Shown here: piece after piece, positions 7,660-16,440 of the stretch
Layout: every line of letters starts with the position of its first letter
Position numbering within the stretch: position 1 is the stretch's first letter
Origin: Planctomycetota bacterium
GTDB lineage: Bacteria > Planctomycetota > PLA2 > JAEUHO01
NCBI GenBank assembly: GCA_020851795.1
Contig: JADZCA010000098.1
Coordinates: 1 to 42,094 of the forward strand
DNA length: 42,094 nt
Reading direction: 5' to 3'
The notes under the pieces: model-generated
Databases searched by the model: none
What the model saw: only the letters and a program-made list of their open reading frames with translations
What the model was told of the DNA's origin: nothing
Position numbers and translations under genes: made by a program

Positions 7660-9882
7660 GTGAAGGCACCCCGTCCGCTCTCGCTCTCGCCGCGCCGCCG
7701 GGCGCTGCTCGGCGCGGCCGTCGGCCTCGCCGTCGCGCTCGCGGTGCTCGCGGTGCGCCGCAGCGACTTCGGCGAGTCGCTCGAGCTGCGCCTCGTGGAC
7801 CTGCGCACGCGGGCCTTCGCCGGGCGCCGCGCCGCCGACCCGTCGATCGTCCTCTGCCAGGTCGAGGACGTGGACGTCGCGCGGGTGCAGCGCGACCTCC
7901 AGATCCCGTGGCCGTGGCCGCTCGACGTCAACGCGCAGGTCTTCGGCGTGTTCCGCGAGGCGGGCGTGCGCGCGGTGCTCGTGGACGTGCTCCACCTCGA
8001 CCGCGGGCAGGGGCCCGACGACTTCGCGTCGCGGGAGCCGCTCTCGCCCGAGAAGCAGCAGGAGCTCGAGCTCGAGGCGGGCTCGGCGGAGGCGTACGCC
8101 GCGGCGCTCGGCGCGACGAAGGCGGCGGTCGTGGGCTTCGAGCTGCACGACACGCCCGCCTACCAGCAGCCCGCGCGCGTCGCGGTGACGGAGGGCCGGC
8201 TCCTCGCCACGGGCCTCGAGGTCCCGCCCGCGGCCCCCCACCGCACGGGGGCGAACCTCCCCGTCCGCCGCGTGGCGGAGGGGGCGACCGCGCTCGGCTT
8301 CGTCAACGTCGTGCCCGACGTGGACGGCGTGGTGCGGCGCGCGCACGTCGTCGGCTCGTGGGGCGGGCGCGCGTGCCTCTCGCTCGCGGCGGCCGGGCTC
8401 GCCGTCGCGACGAAGGCGACGCCGCGCCTCGAGGAAGGGCGGCTCCACCTCGGCGAGCACGCGCAGCGCCTCGACCCCGACGGGTCGTTCCTCGTGGACT
8501 TCCGCGGCGCGGCGCGCACGACGTACCGCAAGGTGACGCCCTCGAAGGTGCTCGAGTGGGAGGCCGCGCTGCGCAAGGACCGGGCACTGCCCGCCGAGGC
8601 CAAGGAGACGCTCTCGGGCGCGATCGTGGTCTGGGGCGTCAACCTCTCCGGCGCGAAGGACATCCTCGCGACGCCGATGGGCGGCACCTACGACGGGCCG
8701 GAGCTGCAGGCGACGGTGGTGGACGACCTGCTCCACGGCGACGGCCGCGTGCGCGTCCCGGCGGCCGTGGACGTGGCGGTGCTGCTCCTGCTAGGCGCGC
8801 TCGCGGGCGCGGTCACCGGCGCGTCGGCGCGGCGCTGGGTGCCGCTCGCGGCGCTCGCGGGCGCGGCGGCGGCCCTCGGCGCGGCGGGCGCGTGGTGGTT
8901 CTCGCGGGGCGTCGTCCTCGACCTCGGGGCGCCGGTGTCGGCCGCGGTGCTCGCGTGGGCCGCGACCACGCTGTGCCTGCTGCTCACGGAGGGCCGCTAC
9001 AACAAGTGGCTGGAGGGCGCGTTCGGGCGCTACCTCGCGCCCGTCGTCATCGACGCGATGAAGAAGGACCCGTCGGTGCTCGCGCTCGGCGGCGCCCGGC
9101 GCGAGATCACGATCCTGTTCAGCGACGTCGCCGGTTTCTCGAAGTTCTCGCGCACGCTCGCGCCCGAGCAGCTCGTCCACCTGCTCAACGAGTACCTCAC
9201 CGCGCACGGCGACGTGATCCACGCGCAGGACGGCGTCATCGACAAGTTCATCGGCGACGCGGTGATGGCGTTCTTCGGCGACCCCGTGCCGCAGCCCGAC
9301 CACGCGCTGCGCGCGTGCCGGGCCGCGCTCGGCGTGCAGGCGGCGATGCCCGCGCTCGAGCCGCTGTGGCGCTCGCTCGGGCTGACCTCGTTCACGGTGC
9401 GGATCGGCCTCAACTCCGGGCCCGCGGTGGTCGGCAACATGGGGAGCCGGCGCCGCTTCGACTACACGGCGATGGGCGACACGGTCAACCTCGCCAGCCG
9501 GCTCGAGGGCGCGAACAAGTACTTCGGCTCGAAGATCCTGCTCGGCCCGAAGACCTACGGGCTCGCCCGCGACGCGGTGGTCGCGCGGCCGCTCGCGCGC
9601 CTCGTGGTCGTCGGGTGGGACGTCCCCGAGCCCGTCTACGAGCTGCTCGCGCTGCGCGACGGCGCGCACGCCGACGCGCTCGCGCTGGTCGAGGCGTTCA
9701 CGCGCGCACAGGAGGCCGCTCGACAGGGCGACCTCGACGCGGCCGACCGCGCGCTCGACGACGCCGAGCGGGCCCGACCCGGCGACGGGCCGACCGCGTG
9801 GTTCCGCGCCAAGGTCGCCGCGATGCGCGCGGGCACCGAGCCCACGCCGTGGTCGGGGGTGCTCGTCCTCGACGCGAAGTGA
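7660..9882 (+). CDS. CHASE2-domain class III adenylate/guanylate cyclase
   Basis: 740 residues from a GTG start. A short cytoplasmic N-terminus and one membrane helix (about 13-30) lead to an extracytoplasmic CHASE2 domain (about 35-350, with LVDLRTRAFAGRRAADPSIVL at its beginning). Helices follow at about 368-445. The catalytic domain (about 480-650) has both metal-binding aspartates: D489 in LFSDVAGFSKFS and D533 in DKFIGDAVMAFFGD. The Lys of DKFIGD is the purine-specifying position typical of adenylate cyclases. TAMGDTVNLASRLEG is also present. A TPR-like helical tail ends the protein. It would make a cyclic nucleotide in response to an external signal; the ligand is unknown. Confidence 0.95.
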   Translation: MKAPRPLSLSPRRRALLGAAVGLAVALAVLAVRRSDFGESLELRLVDLRTRAFAGRRAADPSIVLCQVEDVDVARVQRDLQIPWPWPLDVNAQVFGVFREAGVRAVLVDVLHLDRGQGPDDFASREPLSPEKQQELELEAGSAEAYAAALGATKAAVVGFELHDTPAYQQPARVAVTEGRLLATGLEVPPAAPHRTGANLPVRRVAEGATALGFVNVVPDVDGVVRRAHVVGSWGGRACLSLAAAGLAVATKATPRLEEGRLHLGEHAQRLDPDGSFLVDFRGAARTTYRKVTPSKVLEWEAALRKDRALPAEAKETLSGAIVVWGVNLSGAKDILATPMGGTYDGPELQATVVDDLLHGDGRVRVPAAVDVAVLLLLGALAGAVTGASARRWVPLAALAGAAAALGAAGAWWFSRGVVLDLGAPVSAAVLAWAATTLCLLLTEGRYNKWLEGAFGRYLAPVVIDAMKKDPSVLALGGARREITILFSDVAGFSKFSRTLAPEQLVHLLNEYLTAHGDVIHAQDGVIDKFIGDAVMAFFGDPVPQPDHALRACRAALGVQAAMPALEPLWRSLGLTSFTVRIGLNSGPAVVGNMGSRRRFDYTAMGDTVNLASRLEGANKYFGSKILLGPKTYGLARDAVVARPLARLVVVGWDVPEPVYELLALRDGAHADALALVEAFTRAQEAARQGDLDAADRALDDAERARPGDGPTAWFRAKVAAMRAGTEPTPWSGVLVLDAK

Positions 9883-10151
9883 GCGGGAGCGCGCGGAGGT
9901 CGATCGCGCCCGGCCCCGACGCGCGCGCGGTGCCGGTCGGAGCCGGGGCCCGAAGGCAACCGGCGGCGGCCGCGAGCAGACCGCACCCGGGGGGCGGGCC
10001 CCGCGCGATCGTCGTCGTCGCGCGCGGACCCGCGGCGCGAGCCCGTCGCGAGCGGTCGGCGGGCCCGCGCGCCGGCCCGGCTTTCCGCCGCGCCGTCCCC
10101 GACCTGGAGTAGGGTGCGGGCCCTCCGCCCGCCGAGGACGTCCGGCCCTCC
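9883..10151 (+). promoter_or_regulatory. Intergenic region with -10 box TAGGGT at 10110-10115
   Basis: No gene is seen here. TAGGGT lies 36 bases before the ATG of the dynamin-like gene and belongs to the same family as TAGGCT elsewhere. The remainder is very GC-rich without clear structure. Confidence 0.4.
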
Positions 10152-12275
10152 ATGCGCACCCTGCTGACCCAGTTCTGCGAGCAGTTCGAGGGCATCGCCC
10201 GCCCCCTCCTCGGGCCCCTCCAGAAGGCCGTGGACGCGCTGTCGGTCGCCCCGTTCGACCTCCCCGCCCGTCGCGTGCTGCCGGGGCTGCGCGACGTGGT
10301 CCAGCAGTTCGAGAGCCTCGTCGAGAAGGTCGCGGGCCAACACTCCTACGTGCTGATCTTCGGCCCGCTCAAGAGCGGCAAGTCCACGCTCATGAACGCG
10401 GTCGCCGCGGCCTACGTGAGCGAGGTGACCTGCCTGCCCGCCTACCCGTGCATGGTCTACGTGGGCCACAAGGACGGCCGCGAGCTCAAGGTCACGCGCT
10501 ACGACGGGCAGTCCACCTACTACACCGACCCGCAGTCGCTGCGGCGGGCGCTGACGCGCGCCCACGGCGAGCTCGCCGAGAAGATCCGCGCCCGGGGCGA
10601 CGACGAGGAGACCTTCGACCCGGCGGTGCACTTCCCCGAGGCGATCCGCCGCGTCGACGTCGGCCTGCCCGCGGGCCAGCTCGCCAAGTCGGGCGCGGTG
10701 CTGGTGGACACGCCCGGGCTCTACGCCCGGATGCGGTTCGGCTACGACCGCATGACGCGCGAGTTCCGCAACTCGGCGGCGTGCGCGGTGTTCGTCGTCA
10801 AGACCGACAACCTCTTCCTCGAGCAGGTGTTCGAGGAGTTCGGCCGCCTGCTCGACCTGTTCAGCCGCGTCTTCCTCGTCGTCAACCTCGACTCGACCAA
10901 GCGCGACCTGCTGCCCGACGGCACGCTCTCGCCCAGCCTCGAGAAGGACGACCCGAGCAAGGTGGTCGAGGCCTTCGAACGGCTCTCGATGGACGCGCCG
11001 CTGCGCGCCGCCTACCTCGAGGGCAAGCTCAAGATCTACCCGGTGGACCTGCTGCGCGCGGCCAACCGGCGGCTGCGCGCGGCCGGGGCCGCCGCGGGCG
11101 CCAAGGACGCGCCGCCGCCCCCGACGGAGGCGGAGTCGAAGGAGATCGGGGACTTCGAGAAGTTCCGCGACGATCTCACGACCTACCTCAACAGCAACGA
11201 GTACCTCCGCGCGTTCCTCGCCGACAGCCTCAAGCACGGCGACGCGCTGCTGCAGGAGACGAGCCTGCTCTGCGACATGGGGCCCGTGCGCGACATGGCC
11301 GCGCGCGTGGGCAAGCTGCGCGACGCGCGCGACGGCGCGCGCAAGACGGCCGACCGCGTCGCGTCGGTGCAGGCGCTCGACTGGAAGGCCGCGTTCGCGG
11401 GCCTGCGCGTGCGTGTCGCCGACGGCACGCGGGCGCGCACGAAGGAGATCCGCGAGAAGACCGCCGACGCGGTCGGCGGCGTGCTCGAGCGCTGGTTCTC
11501 GGGCGACAAGGGCCTCACCGCGCTGGTCGACGACGCGGCGGCGCTGTTCCACTCGTGCCTGAAGGAGGCGGCGCCCGTGGTGGCGGCCTCGCTCAAGGCG
11601 GCCGCCGGCGAGGGGACCGCGGGGGCGCGCCTGCCCTTCGAGGCGAAGCAGACGCTGTCCGACCTCGACATCTCGGTCGAGACGCTCGCGCGTGCGGCGT
11701 TCGACCGCGTGGACCCGCTCGCGGGGGCCAAGCCCGAGCGTCCCGCGCTCGACGTCGCGGCGGTGCCGGTGAAGCGGACCTTCGTCGACTGGCTGCTCCT
11801 GCGCAGCAAGGCGGGCCTGCGGCGGAGCGTGTTCGGGACCGCGGAGGCCCCCACCGAGACGATCCCGGCCGCGACGAAGGCGAAGCGGCTGGGCGCGGAG
11901 GGCCGCGAGGCGCTCCGGGCGGCGCTGCTCGCCCACCTCGACACCTCGCTGCCCGCGGCCGTCGAGGGCATGGTCGAGCGGTCGGTGGCGACCTACGTGC
12001 CCGCGGTCGCGGGGGCCGTCGCGCCCGAGGTCCACGCCCGCCGCGAGGACGCGGAGGGCCGGTGGAAGGAGGCGGTGCGCCGCCTCGCCGAGGTCGAGGA
12101 CGTCGTCGAGTCGCTCACGGCGCTGCGCAAGGCGATGGACGAGGGCGTGCGCGCCGTCGGCTCGCTCGCCAAGCGCCACGCCGAGACCGACCCGGCGCTC
12201 CTCGACCGGCCCATCGAGTCCGCGACCGACCCCGACGACCGCGCGACGAAGGGCAAGCGCCCCGCGGTCGCGTAG
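10152..12275 (+). CDS. Dynamin-like GTPase
   Basis: 707 residues. The GTPase domain lies at about 60-300: P-loop GPLKSGKS (71-78), switch-region Thr/Pro-rich segment, G3 DTPGL at 186-190, and VVNLDSTKRD near 240-250 where the NKxD-type G4 is expected (degenerate). Long amphipathic helices make up residues 330-690 (for example VGKLRDARDGARKTADRV and AEGRWKEAVRRLAEVEDVVESL), consistent with the helical bundle of bacterial dynamins. There is no clear transmembrane helix, so any membrane attachment would be peripheral. Likely a membrane-remodelling or stress-response GTPase acting alone, since neither neighbour is a second dynamin. Confidence 0.88.
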   Translation: MRTLLTQFCEQFEGIARPLLGPLQKAVDALSVAPFDLPARRVLPGLRDVVQQFESLVEKVAGQHSYVLIFGPLKSGKSTLMNAVAAAYVSEVTCLPAYPCMVYVGHKDGRELKVTRYDGQSTYYTDPQSLRRALTRAHGELAEKIRARGDDEETFDPAVHFPEAIRRVDVGLPAGQLAKSGAVLVDTPGLYARMRFGYDRMTREFRNSAACAVFVVKTDNLFLEQVFEEFGRLLDLFSRVFLVVNLDSTKRDLLPDGTLSPSLEKDDPSKVVEAFERLSMDAPLRAAYLEGKLKIYPVDLLRAANRRLRAAGAAAGAKDAPPPPTEAESKEIGDFEKFRDDLTTYLNSNEYLRAFLADSLKHGDALLQETSLLCDMGPVRDMAARVGKLRDARDGARKTADRVASVQALDWKAAFAGLRVRVADGTRARTKEIREKTADAVGGVLERWFSGDKGLTALVDDAAALFHSCLKEAAPVVAASLKAAAGEGTAGARLPFEAKQTLSDLDISVETLARAAFDRVDPLAGAKPERPALDVAAVPVKRTFVDWLLLRSKAGLRRSVFGTAEAPTETIPAATKAKRLGAEGREALRAALLAHLDTSLPAAVEGMVERSVATYVPAVAGAVAPEVHARREDAEGRWKEAVRRLAEVEDVVESLTALRKAMDEGVRAVGSLAKRHAETDPALLDRPIESATDPDDRATKGKRPAVA

Positions 12276-12330
12276 GAGCCCGTCTCGGTCACGGGCGTCC
12301 GGGGGGGCGTGCCCCGGACGGGCTCCTGGA
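12273..12330 (+). terminator. Stop-codon-overlapping hairpin after dynamin-like gene
   Basis: Beginning in the TAG stop codon, GGAGCCCGTC at the left pairs with GACGGGCTCC near 12318-12328, with GC-rich inner pairing. There is no U-tract. The sequence is similar to the hairpin after the gene ending at 16349 (shared GTCTCGG and CGCCCCGGACGGGC-type blocks). Confidence 0.5.
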
Positions 12331-12385
12331 GCGCGGAGGCGGAAGGGTCCGCCGACGCCCCGGGGACGCCGCGTCAGGGCGTCTC

Positions 12386-12619
12386 GCCCGCCGAGTTCAC
12401 GAGCCGACGAGGTCGGGGCGGCGTCTTGCGCCCGGGCGTGGCGCAGGGCCCGACGGCGATTCGATGCGCGTCGCCACGCGTCGTCCGCTCCTCGACGTGG
12501 TGCCAGAACACGCCGTCGTCGCGGCCGACGCGCGCCCGGGCGCAATCCGCGAGCCCCGACGGGGGCCTGACGTGCGTTCGACGCTCGACGGGCCTCGTCT
12601 TTCGTGGACTCGGCGGGCT
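12386..12619. mobile_element. MITE-like element, copy A (about 234 bp)
   Basis: The element is bounded by GCCCGCCGAGTTCACGA and its near-exact inverse TCGTGGACTCGGCGGGC (one mismatch). The interior is strongly similar along its whole length to 38600-38834, with shared blocks GGTCGGGGCGGCGTCTT, GGTGCCAGAACACGC, GCGGCCGACGCGCGCCCGGGC and CCTGACGTGCGTTCGACG. It has no coding capacity. Its right end (GGCGGGCTA) overlaps the stop codon (12618-12620) of the minus-strand kinase gene. It fills the gap 12276-12617 together with the hairpin. Confidence 0.75.
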
Positions 12620-13952
12620 AGCGCGGCAGCGGCGCGTACGCGACGCGCGTGCGGGTCCAGAGGTCCCACGGGGTCGTGCCCCGCGTGACGAGGTGGACGA
12701 CGGCGCCGACGACGAGGACGCCGAGCACGGCGTAGTTCGCCGCGGTGTCGGCCCACGCCGGCAGGATCGGCGCGGGCACGAGGAGGTGCAGCGCGGCGGG
12801 GAACCGCGCGAGGAGACGGAGCGCGAGCGCGCGCGTGGACGGTCGCGCGCCGTCGTCGCGGACGACCTCGAGGTGGAGCAGCAGCTTGCCGAGCGACCCG
12901 CCGAACGCGCGCTCGAGGCCCGCCTGCCCGGCGGCGAGCACGACGAGGGCCGCAGGCGCGGCGAGCCACTCGTCGAGCCACGGCGCCCCGACGAGCGCCC
13001 CGACGGCCGCGAGCCCCGCCTGCACGGCGATCACCGCCATCGCGAACAGCACCAGGTCCACGAAGAACGCCGCGACGCGCGGGACGAGCGGCGCGACGTG
13101 CACCTCGCGCGGCCGGATGCGCTCGAGCATCCGCTCGACGTCGGCCATCGACGCGGGGCGTTCGCCGGGAGACTTCGCGCACAGCCGCGAGAGCACCGCG
13201 TCCACCGCCGGCGCGAGGTCGGGCCGCCGCGCGACGGCGGACGGGAGCGGCGCGTTCATCTGCTGGTCGAGCACCGCGCCGACGCTGCCGCCCTGCCACG
13301 GCGCATCGCCCGTCAGCAGGAACCACGCGGTGAGCCCGAGCGCGTACACGTCGGTGCGCGGGTCCACCTCCTTGCCGCGGCACTGCTCGGGGCTCATCCA
13401 CTCCGGCGTGCCGACCAGCGAGCCGAGCTCGGTGCCGCCCGAGCTCTGCTTGATCGCCTTCGCGAGCCCGAAGTCGGTGACCTTGACGCGTCCCTGCGGC
13501 GTCACCAGCAGGTTGGCGGGCTTGACGTCGCGGTGGACGAGGCCGGCCGCGTGCGCGGCGCCGAGGCCGCGGGCTGCCTGCACGAGCACGTCTACCGCGC
13601 GCGCGAGCGGCAGCGCCCCCTCCGCGCGCACGACCTCCTCGAGGGTGCGGCCGGGGACCAGCTCCATCGCGTAGAACGGGCGGCCGTCCGTCGTGCCGAC
13701 GTAGTAGACGTGCGTCACGTTCTCGTGGACGACGCGCGCGGCGGCGCGCGGCTCGAGGACGAAGCGCTCGACGACGTCCGCGTCGCTCGTCAGCGCGGGG
13801 TGCACGACCTTGATGGCGACGGGACGGTCGAGCGCGGTGTCGTGCGCCTCGTACACGGTCCCCATCGCGCCCTCGCCGAGGACGCGGCGCACCTCGTAGT
13901 GCGCGAGGCGCGTGCCGGGCGCGAGCGGGGAGGGCGCGGCGGTCGTGGTCAC
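12618..13952 (-). CDS. Hanks-type Ser/Thr protein kinase with C-terminal RDD membrane domain
   Basis: 444 residues from the GTG at 13952. The kinase domain is complete: glycine loop GEGAMGTVYEA (26-36), VAIK with Lys48, HRDVKPAN (140-147), DFG at 160-162, and a GTPEWMSPEQ activation-segment end. So it should be active. Residues about 300-440 form an RDD domain with three hydrophobic helices (FFVDLVLFAMAVIAVQ, a central Ala/Leu segment, YAVLGVLVVGAVVHLV) and GGSLGKLLLHLEVV, the typical RDD motif. So the kinase is membrane-anchored at its C-terminus. TACACT lies nine bases before the start. The stop codon comes from the end of MITE-like copy A. Confidence 0.94.
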   Translation of the reverse strand: MTTTAAPSPLAPGTRLAHYEVRRVLGEGAMGTVYEAHDTALDRPVAIKVVHPALTSDADVVERFVLEPRAAARVVHENVTHVYYVGTTDGRPFYAMELVPGRTLEEVVRAEGALPLARAVDVLVQAARGLGAAHAAGLVHRDVKPANLLVTPQGRVKVTDFGLAKAIKQSSGGTELGSLVGTPEWMSPEQCRGKEVDPRTDVYALGLTAWFLLTGDAPWQGGSVGAVLDQQMNAPLPSAVARRPDLAPAVDAVLSRLCAKSPGERPASMADVERMLERIRPREVHVAPLVPRVAAFFVDLVLFAMAVIAVQAGLAAVGALVGAPWLDEWLAAPAALVVLAAGQAGLERAFGGSLGKLLLHLEVVRDDGARPSTRALALRLLARFPAALHLLVPAPILPAWADTAANYAVLGVLVVGAVVHLVTRGTTPWDLWTRTRVAYAPLPR

Positions 13953-13961
13953 CGGCGGGCG

Positions 13962-13967
13962 AGTGTA
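13962..13967 (-). promoter_or_regulatory. -10 box TACACT, near-leaderless
   Basis: On the minus strand TACACT ends nine bases before the GTG start at 13952, with no Shine-Dalgarno sequence between. Confidence 0.4.
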
Positions 13968-14042
13968 CGGGCGCAGGCGGGGAGGCTCGCGGGGCGCGCG
14001 GACGGCGCGACAGGGCGACGGCGCGGGGCCGGTGGCGACGGC

Positions 14043-14064
14043 GGGCCCGTGGGCGGACGGGCCC
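14043..14064 (-). terminator. Hairpin downstream of the CDGSH gene
   Basis: GGGCCCGT-GGGCGG-ACGGGCCC, an 8-bp perfect stem with a six-base loop, 22 bases beyond the stop codon of the minus-strand gene. No U-tract; a weak terminator call. Confidence 0.35.
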
Positions 14065-14085
14065 CGGCGGCCGACGGGCCGCGGG

Positions 14086-14529
14086 TCAGGGCGAGCGGAA
14101 GCCGGCGCGCGCGTGCGCCCCGTCGCAGAAGGGCTTGCTCGCCGACGCACCGCAGCGGCAGAGCGCGACGCGGTCGGCCTCGCGCAGCAGCCGCCCGGAC
14201 GCGTCGTGCAGCGCCACGGGCCCCGCGACGAGCAACGGCCCGTCGGGCTGCACCGTGACGACGACTCGGCCGGCGGCGCTCGCGGCGGGGCGCGCGTCCG
14301 CGGCCGGGGTGCCGGGCGCATCGAAGCGGCGGAACCGGAGCGCGCCGGTCGGGCAGCGCGCGACGACCGACTCGATCTCGGCGGGCGTCGCCGCAGCCGG
14401 TCGGATCCACGGCCGCGCTTGCGCGTCGAAGACGGCGGGGAGCCCGCGGACGCACTCGCCGGCGTGCACGCAGAGCGAAAGGTCGAAGGAGACCTCGACC
14501 GGGCCGTGGACGTAGACCTTGCGCGACAT
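14086..14529 (-). CDS. 4Fe-4S mono-cluster plus CDGSH iron-sulfur fusion protein
   Basis: 147 residues. The N-terminal half is a divergent ferredoxin domain of the YjdI/Fer4_19 type: C20 and C26 in LCVHAGECVRGLPAVFD, PWIRP, and C59 in ARCPTGAL. The C-terminal half is a CDGSH zinc-finger-like 2Fe-2S domain with the exact CxC-x8-CDGxH pattern: C124, C126, C135, D136, G137 and H139. Both clusters should be assembled. Such fusions are thought to act as small redox or cluster-transfer proteins; the partner is unknown. A purine-rich GAAGGG precedes the ATG. Confidence 0.93.
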   Translation of the reverse strand: MSRKVYVHGPVEVSFDLSLCVHAGECVRGLPAVFDAQARPWIRPAAATPAEIESVVARCPTGALRFRRFDAPGTPAADARPAASAAGRVVVTVQPDGPLLVAGPVALHDASGRLLREADRVALCRCGASASKPFCDGAHARAGFRSP

Positions 14530-14600
14530 GCCCTTCTTCTACCGCGCCGCGGCCCCGCGTACGGCGCGGGCGACTACCATGAGCGGAGGAGCGCATCGTC

Positions 14601-16349
14601 GTGAGCGCACGTCAGCGGACGGGTCTCGGGATCGGCGCGGTGGCCGCGCTCGCCGGCGCGTTCGTGGCCGGTCGTCTGTCGGTCTCGCCGCCGGCCGCCG
14701 CGCCCGCGACGACGGACGCGAGTGGCGCGTCGGACGCGCGCGGGCCCGCCGCGCCGGTCGCGCCCGAGCGCGGCGCGCGCCCGCTCCTCGCCGCCGACCC
14801 GCGCGCCAAGCCGCGCCCCGAGACGTCCATCGTCGTCGACCTCGCGACGCTGCCGGGTCCCGGCTTCCCCGACAGCCCCAACGGGCTCGTCGACGTGGCC
14901 GTCTGGCCGACGCTCGTCTTCCAGCACGTCAAGGCGGGGCGGCTGCGCGACGCGGTGGAGGTGCTCCGCGTCGCGGCGGGGCTCCCGTCGGCGCGCGGCG
15001 GCCTCGTCGACCTCGTCGTGCGCCTGCAACCGGACGAGTTCCTCGCGCTGCACGCCGCGGCGAAGGCGGCGGGGCTCGCGCTCGACCTCGACCGCCCGTT
15101 CTTGGAGGCGCGGCTCACGCTCGCGGGCCGGGCCGAGGACGTCGTCGGGGGAGACCTCGAGGCCCTCTCCCGCGCGGACGACCAGACGGTGTTCGTCCGC
15201 CTCGTCGATGCCGCGCTCGCTCGCGGTGCGCGGGAGCCGGCGCTGCGGGCGCAGGCCGAGCGCGAGCCGTGGCCGCCGTGGAAGCTCGCGGCGACGGCGG
15301 CCGCGCTCGAGCAGCGTCGCGACGGCGCGGCCGCCGCGTGGCGCGCGTGGGCCGACCGTGGCCTCGCGGAGGCCGAGCGCGCCGCCGCCGCGACGGAGGC
15401 GGCGTCGCTGCGGGAGCGCATCGAGGGCGCGCGGGAGGCCGTCGGCGAGCGTCCGGGCGACGCGACGGCGTGGGAGGCGCTGTCGCGCCTGCTCCTCGAC
15501 GCCGGCGACCGCGCGGGCGCGATCGACGCGTGCGAGCGCGCGCTCGGGATCAACGTGTACGACTCGTCGGCGGCGCAGCGGCTCGGGGCCCTCGCGCCCG
15601 AACGGATGATCAAGCTCGTCGCGGAGGCTTGGCGCGAGGTGCGCGACGACGACGACCTCGCGTCGCTCGTCGACGCCTACCTGCGCGTCGGGCGCGGTCG
15701 CGAGGCGGCGGAGACGTGGCTGCGGATCGTCGAGCCGGACTTCGCGTGGGGCGCGCTCGGCCTCTCCGTGTTCGCGCCGGAGGCGTCGCTGCGTGCGCTC
15801 GCGCCGCGGATCGCGCGCGACCCGAGCGAGGGGGAGCTGCTCGTCGCGCGCGCGTGGGCCGAGCAGGCGCTCGGACGCCCGTCCGAGGTCAGCGTGCGCG
15901 CGGCGTTGGAGCACGGGGGAGGCTCCGACTCGACGACCGCTTGCCTGCTGCTCGCGCCGGAGGCTCTGGTCGCGCACTTCGGCGCGCGCGAGGAGCCGAT
16001 GGAGCCCGGTGACCCGCTGCGCGCGGCGTTCGCGGTGGCGTTGCGGCGCACGGGTCAGGCGGAGCGGGTCGCCGCGGTGCTCGGTCCGCTCCTCGCCGCC
16101 ACGGACGACTGGCCGAACGCGTGGTACGCGGCGTGGATCGCGGCGGCCGAGCCCGACGCGCGGGGGGCGGTGCTCCGCGCCAAGCTCGGGAGCGAGCGCG
16201 AGCCCTCGCCGTCGTCGTGGCGCGACTGGGCGGTGTACTGCGCGCTCGTGGACCGGCGCGGGGACGCGATCGCGGCGCTCGACCGTGCGATCGAGCTCGA
16301 CCCCGACGACACCGAGGCCCGCATCTTCCGCCTCGTGCTCGCGCGATAG
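14601..16349 (+). CDS. Membrane-anchored TPR-like repeat protein
   Basis: 582 residues from a GTG preceded by GCGGAGGAG. One N-terminal hydrophobic segment (GIGAVAALAGAFVAG, about 8-24) and a Pro/Ala-rich linker lead to an alpha-helical repeat region. TPR-like units are clearest at about 290-325 (ATAWEALSRLLLDAGDRAGAIDACERALGI) and at the C-terminus (WRDWAVYCALVDRRGDAIAALDRAIELDPDDTEA). There are no catalytic motifs. Probably a scaffold facing the periplasm. Its TAG stop begins a hairpin and the 16.4-16.9 kb repeat region. Confidence 0.8.
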   Translation: MSARQRTGLGIGAVAALAGAFVAGRLSVSPPAAAPATTDASGASDARGPAAPVAPERGARPLLAADPRAKPRPETSIVVDLATLPGPGFPDSPNGLVDVAVWPTLVFQHVKAGRLRDAVEVLRVAAGLPSARGGLVDLVVRLQPDEFLALHAAAKAAGLALDLDRPFLEARLTLAGRAEDVVGGDLEALSRADDQTVFVRLVDAALARGAREPALRAQAEREPWPPWKLAATAAALEQRRDGAAAAWRAWADRGLAEAERAAAATEAASLRERIEGAREAVGERPGDATAWEALSRLLLDAGDRAGAIDACERALGINVYDSSAAQRLGALAPERMIKLVAEAWREVRDDDDLASLVDAYLRVGRGREAAETWLRIVEPDFAWGALGLSVFAPEASLRALAPRIARDPSEGELLVARAWAEQALGRPSEVSVRAALEHGGGSDSTTACLLLAPEALVAHFGAREEPMEPGDPLRAAFAVALRRTGQAERVAAVLGPLLAATDDWPNAWYAAWIAAAEPDARGAVLRAKLGSEREPSPSSWRDWAVYCALVDRRGDAIAALDRAIELDPDDTEARIFRLVLAR

Positions 16350-16440
16350 GCGCGCGTCTCGGGCACCGGGCGCCGGAAGGCCCGCGCCCCGGACGGGCGC
16401 CTCGAGGGCGGAGTCGGAGCGACCCGCCCATCCACGCCGA
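16347..16440 (+). terminator. Stop-overlapping hairpin element after TPR gene
   Basis: It starts in the TAG stop. GGCGC arms enclose GGGCGCCGG...GCGCCC, ending GACGGGCGCC. It aligns block by block with the element at 12273-12330 (GTCTCGG, CCGG, CCCCGGACGGGC, CGGAG.CGGA), so both appear to derive from one dispersed sequence. No U-tract. Confidence 0.45.
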
